Made by a program: the position numbers and the translations under genes
Notes under the pieces: generated by a model
The model's input: only the letters and a program-made list of their open reading frames with translations
Told to the model about the DNA's origin: nothing
Database searches by the model: none
Shown here: positions 10,295-19,934 of the stretch, one piece after another
How the letters are laid out: every line of letters starts with the position of its first letter
Numbering within the stretch: the stretch's first letter is position 1
NCBI GenBank assembly: GCA_036435485.1
Contig: CM071598.1
Span: 146,052,148 to 146,116,147, forward strand
DNA from: Saposhnikovia divaricata
Lineage: Eukaryota > Streptophyta > Magnoliopsida > Apiales > Apiaceae
DNA length: 64,000 bases
Direction: 5' to 3'

Positions 10295-13200
10295 TGTAAC
10301 GCCCCCAAATCCGGGGTCAGAAGATTTGGGCGTCACGCTAACAAACTCAATAATTCTAACAAAAATTGGCCATGATGTATTCGTAAATACAACATAAACC
10401 TGCTGAATACTAAACTAAAAATCTGAAAATCAAAATAAAACTGAAATAAAAATAAAAACTCAATCAAAAGCTCTTTGACCCCAACTCCCAACTAAGGATC
10501 TTAGGTTACAGTTCTAGAAACAAGAAAACCCAAAACCAACTTAAATACAACTCTATATACAAAACTTTATACAGACTTAAAAATCACTGGTATCACTTCG
10601 AATAGAAGTATACCAGGCCAACTAATCAAATACATACTATAACTACTAAAACTATAATTTACATACAACAAATCAAACAATAATCTAAATACCCTGATCC
10701 ACGTCAGCTTCCTTCACCTCGTCTTGCTTGCTCTTTCTGAACTGCGCAGGTACTTCTCGCCAATACTAAGCTTACTGAAATATTAGATTTAAAAACAGCA
10801 AGGGTGAGCGAATGAAATGCTCAGCAAGTTATAAATATAGAACTGTACTGGATGAAATAAGAATGCAATAATCGCAATTCAAGAAATAGTAGCAATAAAT
10901 ATGAGCGAAGGAATGCTCACTAAATTATAATCAATACTATACTTGAAATCTGGATTCTTAACTTTAACAGAAGTAATATTATTTAAAACATTTATAACTC
11001 GAAATCAGAATTTAATAACTGCAAAAGTTCGAAAAACTAGATTCAATACTTTTAATACTTGCAAAATACTTTAACTATCGCTTAAACAAAATCTCCAAGA
11101 AATTCTCATTTATTCAAATTTCATTCATGTCACTAAGCGTTCGCACACCTAGCTGCCTAACCGGCCTGACAATCATGAGTTTGAATAAGTAAGAAGATCT
11201 CAAATCATTCTCGGTTCTCACTATCACTGCGCAACACATGCCACAGTGACTATAATAACCGTGAATTATTTTATAACAGTCAACAAGAATATACAACTAT
11301 TCTATAAAATAACATTATCTATCGTCGTTACTCATACCCTTTACATAACATAAGCACCCCCCTTTAATATTCTAACATAACACTCTTTTATTTACTACTA
11401 ACCATCTCTGCCCCAGATAAAACTTTGAGAGTAAGAATATCAAGAATTTTTCCAATCATTCTTACTCCACTTTCACGTACAATGTTACTTGCGAAGGGAA
11501 TAACTGAAAAACTTCTATCTATCCTTAATCTCATTATTTTACTGAGGTTTCAACTTTTAATCATATAGACAACAATTAACTCAGAAATACACAATTTCTA
11601 ACCCGATAATCATTTATAGTAAAACAGGTATATCTTATCAAAACATTCATGTCCAATAAACCGTAAAACAGATATATCTTGCCAAAACATTCCTCTCATT
11701 AAAACTATTCCACAAATAAAACATACTTTCCGTAAAACTTTTTGAAACATTTAAATTGATTTTATTATTCTTCAGATTACGGACAATACGGGTGATCAGC
11801 CACGTAAAGTCCCCATTCCTTTAAAACTGAGTTCCCATTGAGGCAACACATTGGCCTTTAATGCTGGACTAGGACCACCCTAGCCTCTTACGCTAAATAA
11901 AAGTGCTGGACTAGGACCACCCTAGCCTCTTACGCTTAATAAAAGTGCTGGACTAGGACCACCCTAGCCTCTTACGCTTTTCCAATTTATAAACAATCTT
12001 ATTAATAATTTAAAACATTAAACCTTTTCAGTCCTTTATACTCACTGGCAAAAGACCAGCCCAGTATAAGGAAATTTTAAAATCATCTTTAATTACTTAA
12101 GCCATTTTAAGAAGCAATACTAGCAAAAGCTTAAACAGAATATTACTGACAATACTTAAGAAAGGATAATACTAGCAATAAAACTTTGAGATACTATATA
12201 AACATAATACTTGAATAAAACATTTCCTTAACAATAATCCGAAGGAAAATGACAAAAGCAATAAGAATTTGAAGGGATACTTATACTGAATAGTAACATA
12301 TTTATCTCGCTTGAACGATAAGCGAGGGTTAGTACACTTGCCTCGATTCCAATGCATCGATTCGCTACTTACTATACTTCGGTCTTTACTCGATCACGCA
12401 TTCATTTTCCCTTTATCACTGGTCAATCCCGATAATTCTTTCCTTCCTCTACATTCCATTTCCACATGATCTGGCCCTTAGGTGGCCTCCTATACGTACC
12501 TATATACAGATAAAGTATTACTTCAGTACATAACCAATCAAAACCTTGTTGTTCATTCTACTCTGCCCATACGTTCCTATTGCGCTTTACCACTTAACAT
12601 ATACAACACGTATTATTAACTCACACTTATATCATTTAACATATATATCATATCCATTTACAATAATCCTTATCAAATTACTATACAAGTCACAAAGTAA
12701 TTCTAACAAAAATTGGACAGCACCTCCTCCAAAATATGACCTAACCTGTCAGAATACAACTTACCAGATCGAAAATCCAACATCCCTTACTTCAATACAA
12801 TTTACAATCATACCAAATCATTCTAATGTACCTCATTTGTACATCTTTGACAATCCATAAACTTAATACATATCTCGTATCATCCATAAACCAAGCCACC
12901 CTATGCATATTTCACTTTAGTATACAAAATATTACTAATGTCCTTGATAACAATTAGAATCCTTGACATAATCACATTGTACTAGTTACCAGTCAGATGA
13001 CATATCCATCAATCAACTAACAATTCTTAAGATAAACTAATTACAATTAACTATTTATAACCTTTGAACATACACCACTTTAGTACATCAATTCACAAAA
13101 TCAAATTATGACTCCACATAAGCACTTATATTGCAAAATTTCTACCAAAGTTCGAATTAAGTTTTAAGAACCCATTTGAATTTCTTAAACTCGAAAATCT

Positions 13201-14769
13201 TCCATAATCCATCAAGCATCTACTATAAGTCATAAACAAGTATTAAATTCAATTGTCAAATTTAATATAAGCTTTGGTTTATAACATTGTTGATTTGAAA
13301 ACAATTCTACCAATTCAACACACAAGCACGATAAACTCCCAAAACATACCAATCACTTTATCCCATTTTCTACTACTTATTAACACCGAGAATTATAAAT
13401 AAATATAAATGAGCTCAAACCGAAATGTATATAAATCTTTAACATTAATCACACACGACTCGGAAAAACCAGCATACAACAGAAATTAATCACTAAACAT
13501 TCAGTACAAACATCACGTCATCATACTCACCCGAACACAAAATACACTGCCGGGTACAACATACGCCACCCTTGACCATACCACTTCAACCTCGCCTCCA
13601 CATTAAACCTAACTCGAATCAGAGAAAACCCCCCTTATACTTTCTTAATCTCCACACGGACGCATACAAAATTACCCCACCAATTGCTACATTCTCAGCA
13701 CCTGCCCTGCACCTTGGCCTATATTACAACACAAAAGCACACACACCAGACCACCCTTACCCTCGCCCAGCAGTATGTACAATTTCTGCTCTCGATTTTC
13801 TTCCATAAACGCAGCACTTGCAGATTCAAACCACATACTCAAACCCACTAACACCAATCAGTTGCACTCATTTACGCCACCAATAACTCCCGCACTACTC
13901 CCTGAGCACACCAGTTCACGCACCTATCCCCCCCCACTGCTGCTAACACCCTCACACACAACAGTCATACAATCAACATAACACACACCTGCGTTGGTTG
14001 AAAGGAAAGGAGGATAGAAAAAAAAGAAAAAAGAATAGCGTGGGAGAGAGATTAAGAGATTAGAGAGTTCGAGAGAGATGGTGAGAACTCGAGAGAGTTC
14101 TAAAGAAAATGAAAGAAAAACGAGACTGCAGTTGGGGAAAGAAAGTGCTGGGTTTCAACTAGATAGAAGCAGGGGAAAAATGTACTTTCAACATTCTGAA
14201 AATCAATTAAAAATCATTCTAAATCAATCTCAAAAATCGAAATTTATCAAAATATTAGTAGAAAAATAAATTAAAATTTTATAAAATATATTTTATAAAA
14301 TTACAAGTCTTCCGATATTTTTAAAATATTTTTAGGATCAAAATCGAATTAAATACGAATTTTACAAATTTCAATCCTTTAAATGCAATAAAACTCTTAA
14401 AATCATTTTAAAATACTTAAACACCCAAAATGATTCTCCCAATAATTTTAAAAACTAAATAATATCATAAAAATAATATCATAAAAGATTTCGTGATTTT
14501 TAATAACTCCGCTAATTAAATAAAGATTTTTGAAGATCAATAATACTTGATTTAAATATTTTTAAATCACTAAAAAAAATTCCAATAAAATACTGGGGCA
14601 CACATTGGCACACATAACTCAATATACTCATATAAACTCCATACTAAATATCGTTGAATTCCACAACGATATTCTCAAATCCAATTCCATACTTTAAATA
14701 CTAATTAACATAATTAAAACAATAAAAATAATAATAATAATAAATCCTACAATAATCCGGGATCTTACA
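10295..14769 (-). repeat. E1 5' LTR (right copy)
   Basis: Exact-length partner of 4620-9094, offset by 5675 bp at both ends. The 42-bp tandem array recurs at 11862-11978. It is the 5' LTR in element orientation because the primer binding site adjoins its left edge. Confidence 0.92.
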
Positions 14770-15201
14770 TAAAGGGTCTAACCCCTCATCTCAGAACTAC
14801 GTTTTTGGGCAGAGCTCAATACGTCACTTACGTTTTGGACACAGCTCCATACGTTACCCACCACGTTTTGGTTTAATCCTCGAATAAGGACATACAAGCC
14901 ACTACGTCCTAGGTGAGCTCTCGCCGCCATAGCCTCGAGGGCACCATCACCTAGAACTACGTCTTGGCTTGATTCTCAATAACGAGATACGTAGGCACTC
15001 TGTGAGGACCGATCAGTCTCGTAACATGGAAACAGCCATTAAAGCTCGAAGCTCAAACTCCCTTATCATTAAATACACATAAACCCTAGCCCCAATATTC
15101 GTAACCTAGTTTTTATTCTACAACAAATCAGTAATTACCCAGATTAACGAAGTTTATCCCTAAAGTCTCTAAGGGATAGACACAAATCAATTTCACAGAA
15201 C

Positions 15202-15388
15202 TGCGTTGGCTTGATCCTTATAAATATAAGGTACGCAGGCATCTTGGAAAAGGATCCGACACATCTAACAAGTCGAGACACCTCTCAAGTCCAGCCCCAA
15301 ACATCCAAAATCCCAAATCCCCCTATTTTCATAATTCGTTATTCCAGCAACCTCCGAAATTTGTTATCACCAAATTCTTCCGTTAACA
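15202..15388 (+). promoter_or_regulatory. Conserved LTR hairpin with TATA-like core and LTR end
   Basis: CTGCGT (15201-15206) pairs with ACGCAG (15233-15238), and between them CCTTATAAATATAAGG (15216-15231) is itself an inverted repeat containing TATAAATA. The same structure is kept in the 3' LTR (16573-16610) although surrounding sequence differs. It could be the LTR promoter core, an RNA hairpin, or both. Confidence 0.5.
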
Positions 15389-16303
15389 ATTGGCGCTAGA
15401 AGGAGGGTCTCCCTTATTTTTTGTGATAGACGACCTCCTCTAAGGAGGGTCTCCCTTATTTTTTGTGATAGACGACCTCCTCTAAGGAGGGTCTTCGTGA
15501 TTTATTTAAAAGATGATCTCCTCTAATGAGAGTCTTAAGAACAATGAAGAGATCTTCGGAAAATCCACCTCCTGTGAGGAGGGTATTTCTGGAATGGGGA
15601 GCGACCTCCTTTGAGGAGGGTATCCCAAATTATCAAAATCCTTGCAAAAACCGTACTTCCGGGGGGATGATCGAACTTCCGGCGCCTCATCAAGGTTCGA
15701 GCTTCGGAAAGTCCACCTCCTGTGAGGAGGGTATTTCTGAACAAAACTGATCTCCTTTGAGGAGAGTACCCTAAATTACTAAATCCTTGCAAAAAACGTA
15801 CTTCCGGGGGGGATGTCCGTACTTCCGGCGCCTCATCAAGGTTCGAGCTTCGGAAAATCCACCTCCTGTGAGGAGGGATATCTCTGAAGCATTTATGGAA
15901 ATTCTGGTGGATATGACCTTCTTTGAGGAGGATATTTTCCGGAATACGTTATGGAAACTCTAGAATACGTCCTTCTTTGAGGAGGGTATTTCTCGAAGTG
16001 CTTAATGGAGGATATTTCTTTGAATATTTGCTTTTCAGGGTATTGCTCGGAAAGTTTTACAGATTCTCCGAATAATGCTTGGATGGCTGTCCAGGATACG
16101 TTCTCTCACACCTATAAAACTTATTTTTTACATCTCGCATATTGTCTCGTTTACATCTACATGCATATTACGAGCACCTTGGTGCTCCATATATTTTACT
16201 AATCTTCCTCTCCTAGCTGTTTCCGTGACTCAGGAAATTTGGTAGATCGAAGCATGCTTAGTTCTCCACTGCAGTAAGCTACAATGAAGAACTGGGGGGT
16301 AGT
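15389..16303 (+). repeat. Interior of old LTR element: hairpin array and duplicated blocks
   Basis: Ten copies of a short inverted repeat related to CCTCCTxxxAGGAGG lie at 15434, 15476, 15518, 15568, 15605, 15716, 15751, 15862, 15917 and 15971. The first part is a 42-bp direct repeat (GGAGGGTCTCCCTTATT...). A larger unit of about 150 bp ending in GCGCCTCATCAAGGTTCGAG is duplicated with changes (15552-15696 and 15697-15847). Open frames here are by-products of the repeats. No protein domain is seen. Confidence 0.75.
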
Positions 16304-16759
16304 TGTTACGCCATATTTTCGGTTGCCTCTAATATCTCCCAAATTTCCAAATACAAATCTAATAATAATTAACTTAATCCCCAAGTTAATTATTTCCTCT
16401 CTCTAAAACGAGGAATTATCTCCAATTTATGATAGAAAATATCTCTAAACGATATCTTTCAAATCAGGAAGGTATCCCAACACAAATATAATTCAAAGAG
16501 ATAAAATCTACTAATTCCCAAAATACATCCCTTAACAATCATAGGGATTAAAAACCAATCCTTTTAACAGAACTGCGTTGGCTTGATCCTTATAAATATA
16601 AGGTACGCAGGTATCTTGAAAAAGGATCCGACATATTTAACAAGTCGAGACACCTCTCAAGTCTAGCCCCAAACATCCAAATCCCAAATCCCCCTATTTT
16701 CATAATTTCGTTATTCCAGCAACCTCCGAAATCTGTTATCACCAAATTCCTCCGTTACA
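16304..16759 (+). repeat. 3' LTR of the old non-autonomous LTR element
   Basis: Starts TGTTACGCC right after a G-rich purine tract and ends TCCGTTACA. Its second half matches 15195-15388 closely; its first part matches 4148-4300. It lacks a block of several hundred bases present in the 5' LTR, including the ACGT-rich segment at 14800-15010. Confidence 0.7.
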
Positions 16760-16913
16760 CAATAACATTCAAATTTTTTAATAAGAGAGTGATATATTTT
16801 ATAACATTCAAATTTTTTAATATGGTTAAAGATTCAGGAAATGATTAAAAGTTTTGGATATGAAAGTATTAGGATAATAAATTAAATGGATTTGAGGATA
16901 TTTTATTTTTGTA

Positions 16914-17071
16914 CTCTCTCCGTTTTACAATAATTATCCATTTTTGGTTTTATATGTAAAATTTTATTTTGAATGAAATTTTTTAATAAATTTTATATAA
17001 CCATCCAATTTATATATTTTAAAATGTGTAGAGAAGTAAAAAATAGGACTAATATTATGAAACGGATTAAG
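16914..17071. mobile_element. Stowaway/mariner-type MITE, 158 bp
   Basis: Begins CTCTCTCCGTTTTACAATAA; its end, read on the opposite strand, is CTTAATCCGTTTCATAATAT. These match the Stowaway terminal repeat pattern (CTCCCTCCGTCCC). TA dinucleotides at 16912-16913 and 17072-17073 are the expected target duplication. No coding capacity. Confidence 0.8.
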
Positions 17072-17157
17072 TAGCTTACACACAGATTTCAACCATTGTC
17101 GTACTCCCGAACGTCACATTTTTTTTTTTTGACAAAATGCAAGTTCATTCCGTTAAA

Positions 17158-17718
17158 TTAAACAAGTCTAGCCGGGACAAACCCCCAACTGACAATGCAA
17201 TCAGGTTGATAAAACAATAAACGAGCTAAGTAAATAGCCGCATTGTTTCCAAACTGCTTAACAAACTGAATCCGTAGATTCTTGAAACTGAAAAAAGTTA
17301 CAATGATATCCCGAGCAATCCTGCTAGCATCAGCCCTGAAATTCGTAGTAGCACAATTGACCCTCACATAAATGCGTACTGAAGCCCAATGTTCCAAACC
17401 TTCAACTGAAGTTGGGGAAGCATAAATTCCCGAAACCGGAACAAACTTTAATTGTGAAAGGTGAGCTCTTGTGAATTCCACTACCATCTCAAGAATACTC
17501 CAGCTATCTACCTGCCGTAAAACAGCTATAGACCTGCCGATACCCCAGCTATCTACATGCCAAAAATCAGCTATAGACATGCCGCAAGTAGCAACGATGC
17601 GAGCTTTCAAGATTTCCCAAAATGCCAAATAAACCAATTTCAATGGAAAACGCAACCAAACAACCAACAATAAAACACAACCAAACATAAACCCCAAACA
17701 ATTGGGGACAGAAAACAA
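17158..17718 (-). pseudogene. LINE-type RNase H-like (RVT_3) C-terminal fragment
   Basis: A 186-codon open frame. Its last 50 residues fit the end of the RNase H-like domain found at the C-terminus of plant LINE proteins: DASRIARDI, then a hydrophobic strand, QFGNNAAIYLAR where the family has R-x-x-N-x-x-A-H-x-L-A-R (the usual His is Tyr here), then W-G-F-V-P. The N-terminal half has two imperfect 16-residue repeats (SIADFWHVDSWGIG / SIAVLRQVDSWSIL) from a DNA duplication near 17505-17585 and no recognised domain. No reverse transcriptase or endonuclease is present. A dead fragment. Confidence 0.6.
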
Positions 17719-17862
17719 CCCAAAAAGATGGGTACGACAAAAGAGATCTCACCCAAAAAAGGATTGAATCTCGATTTTATTAAAAAGCAATAACTAGAAC
17801 GAGATGGGGCAATCGGAATGGGAGGATGGGTGGAGGAGGGCTGAGAAGATATGAAGATGAAG

Positions 17863-17928
17863 ATGGGGATGGGGATGGGGATGGGGATGGGGATGGGGAT
17901 GGGGAGGGGGAGGGGGAGGGGGGGAGGG
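17863..17928. repeat. G-run array with strong G-quadruplex potential
   Basis: Six or seven GGGGAT units grade into GGGGGA units and end in a run of seven G, giving about a dozen G-runs of four or more in 66 bp on the plus strand. It lies inside the retrocopy, so its transcript-sense strand is C-rich. Confidence 0.9.
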
Positions 17929-18061
17929 CGACTCTCATGCGAGAGAGAGAGTTTTCAGATCTACAACTGCATAAGTTTTTGTTTGACTATAAAGTTGTGA
18001 GGGATAAGGACGTCACATTTAAGTTAGCAATCTTGCAATTTTTCTTTGAGGGATAAGGACG

Positions 18062-18425
18062 AAAAAATGACAAAAATAATTTATTTTTGTAACACATTGA
18101 TGAAAATACTCGATTTTAAAAAAGTGAGCAAAAATACCTAATTAAATACGCATTTGCCAAATGGGTAACTAGAATATACATTTGAAAAATTGGTATCTTT
18201 CATAATTATTTAAAAAAAAATATGTCTGGGATACGTATTCTCCACATGCGTATTCATTCATGCATGTAGAGAATGCGTATCCCAACCAGAATTTTTTTTT
18301 TTTGTAAAAAGTAGATTGTGAAAGATACCCACTTGTTACATGCGGGTCCCGATTACCTATTTGGTAAATACGTATTTAATCGAGTATTTTTGTTAAAAAT
18401 TCTAAAAATGATTATTTTAATGAGT
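18062..18425. mobile_element. Foldback MITE
   Basis: The left arm (AATAATTTATTTTTGTAA...AAAATACTCGAT...AAATACGCATTTGCCAAAT) pairs with the right arm (...ATTTGGTAAATACGTATTTAATCGAGTATTTTTG...). The centre is a near-palindrome at about 18233-18283 (GGGATACGTATTC...GAATGCGTATCCC). Non-coding. The superfamily cannot be set because target duplications were not identified. Confidence 0.65.
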
Positions 18426-18905
18426 TTGGTTATAAAAAAAAATTAAACTTGGCCCAATTCGGGGCTTAAAAGAGGACAGAAATGCACAAATATTAGTACT
18501 AGTATTATGTACACTATAAATAATAAGAAATGATGTATCCTTCCATTTGTAAACTGAGTAGTCTTGTGCCAAAGCAACTGCACCTCAATAATCACCTGCA
18601 TCACTTCTCTTCTAAGGTACATCTTTAACCTCACCCCCCCCCCCCTCCTTTATTTAATTATCTCTATTTTGCTCTTCTTAGTTTGCATTCCTGTGATCAG
18701 GTAAAAGTAAGTTTCTTGATATTTATTTGGATTTTGTTATATAACTGTATGTATTGAATTGGAAATTGAATATGATCAGGGTCTCTGAAGTTTTATTTAG
18801 TGGATACCCTTGTTTTCTTGATTTAGGTAGAGATATGGAAAGTCTTTTATGTGATTTTGTATTATTTAGAGGGTAAGATCTGCGTACATCTTACTTCCCC
18901 TGAAC
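18426..18905. other. Spacer upstream of glutathionyl-hydroquinone reductase gene
   Basis: No gene is supported. Contains a C-run at about 18634-18645 and a GT-rich stretch that could be a 5' UTR exon and donor (CAGGTAAAAGTAAG near 18700) of the downstream gene, but nothing confirms transcription. Confidence 0.4.
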
Positions 18906-19373
18906 CTAAGAAGCAAGGACACGGGTGCGGGGGTGCGGGTGCGTAGTACGAGGACACGTGAATTCGTCAAATTTAAAAATATGGGGATACGAGTGCGGGG
19001 GACACGTCATGCATAATTATAAATTTTCATATATAGTTTAGGTTACACATATAGAAAACAATAGACAGAACCAAGAATTGCATGGAAACGGAATAAAATG
19101 CATAATTTATTCATCCAAAACATGAAAATATAAGTATGATTTCTTCATTTATGCAAAATTGAACATGATAATCAATACGTTTGTATTTGCTTATGGGTAT
19201 TAATACTTAATTTTGTAAAAGTACTTAGTTAACACAAATTTTTAGTACAATTGGTGAAAACAAAATTTGAAAGTAGGATTGTTGAAGAATCCCCGTGTCT
19301 AATATGGGGACACGCGTGTCCAAGAATCCGACACGGGAATACGGCGGGTGACCCAAGTGTCCCTGCTTCCTAG
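18906..19373. mobile_element. hAT-type MITE, 468 bp
   Basis: Terminal inverted repeats CTAAGAAGCAAGGACAC (left) and CTAGGAAGCAGGGACAC (right, reverse strand). A perfect 8-bp target duplication CCCTGAAC lies at 18898-18905 and 19374-19381, the size typical of hAT transposons. Subterminal parts are rich in GGACACG/GTGTCC motifs. No transposase. It sits about 560 bp upstream of the start codon at 19935. Confidence 0.88.
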
Positions 19374-19759
19374 CCCTGAACACATCCCCTTATACTACAA
19401 GGGGAAGTGTTTGGTGGGGAACTATCCCTTATTTTCGAAGAATGTGAAAATTTTTGGTTTTGGAATAAAAACTTAATTAATATATTATACGGCATAATAA
19501 TATTAGTAAGTATATAATTTTTATACTTTGTTGTTCTTCGGTTGATTGGATTATTGGAAAAGAAGCTTGAGGACAGTTGGTAGATAGGATGCATCCATTT
19601 GTATATGCTAAACATAATTCAAATTGACATTTTTACATGTGCTAAAGTGGTAGTAGAAGTGAGTGATGCTTCCTCGATACTTTTTTGAACTTAAAGATAA
19701 TGAAACCTAATCGTGTATAGCTTCTTCTGGTGAGTGGCCAAAGTGCTGCTTATACATAT

Positions 19760-19851
19760 GTAACCCCCTTCGTTCTACAATTAGAGGTCAACATATAGTT
19801 ATATTGTAACCCCCTTCGTTCTACAATTAGAGGTCAACATATAGTTATATT
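19760..19851. repeat. 46-bp tandem duplication in gene 5' flank
   Basis: GTAACCCCCTTCGTTCTACA... is present at 19760-19805 and again, without visible change, at 19806-19851. It is 84 bp upstream of the start codon at 19935, so it lies in the promoter or 5' UTR. Confidence 0.9.
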
Positions 19852-19934
19852 GTTGGGTGTGTTATTCGATATACAACTAGAATTATAGCAGTACTAGTTT
19901 TTGATACTAATTCATACCTCAGCATTACCCTCAA

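Larger units (their letters stand above)
4620..14769 (-). mobile_element. E1: young non-autonomous Ty3/Gypsy element with giant LTRs
   Basis: The two LTRs (4620-9094 and 10295-14769) are each 4475 bp, start TGTAAC and end CTTACA, and no difference was seen in the stretches compared. The target duplication TAAAG flanks the element (4615-4619 and 14770-14774). Orientation is minus: a site matching initiator tRNA-Met reads TGGTATCAGAGC on the minus strand at 10280-10291, and a purine tract plus a pol-end remnant abut the left LTR. Only 1200 bp lies between the LTRs and it has no gag or pol domain. The element must have moved with borrowed enzymes. Its LTR end resembles E4, so the two belong to one family. 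Long LTRs and the pol-end sequence suggest a chromovirus of the Tekay type (inference). Confidence 0.9.
4148..16759 (+). mobile_element. Old short non-autonomous LTR retrotransposon, interrupted by element E1
   Basis: Parts in order: a 5' LTR (about 4148-4619, continuing at 14775-15388), a primer-binding-like start TTGGCGCTAGAAGG at 15390, a 0.9-kb interior without a gene, a purine tract (AACTGGGGGGTAGT, about 16290-16303) and a 3' LTR (16304-16759). The LTRs match in several blocks, for example around CTCTCTGAAACGAGG and CAACCTCCGAAAT, but have diverged and the 3' copy lacks several hundred bases. The true 5' end is unclear; the start given is where similarity to the 3' LTR begins. No gag or pol is visible, so it is a LARD/TRIM-like passenger. 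Superfamily is uncertain. Confidence 0.7.
17122..18009 (-). mobile_element. 5'-truncated LINE-tailed retrocopy with 11-bp target duplication
   Basis: ACGTCACATTT occurs at 17111-17121 and at 18010-18020. Inside, on the minus strand, the insert ends in TTTTGTC plus poly(A) next to the left duplication, so it is a target-primed insertion on the minus strand. The 3' half encodes the end of a LINE-type RNase H-like domain. The 5' third (about 17730-18009) is different: a G/C-rich tract and a leader-like stretch that do not look like LINE coding sequence, so the copied RNA may have been chimeric. Confidence 0.8.

Noticed and set aside
17826..18056. Plus-strand frame encoding a Gly/Asp repeat
   Set aside because: Direct translation of the GGGGAT array inside a retrocopy; no gene signals.
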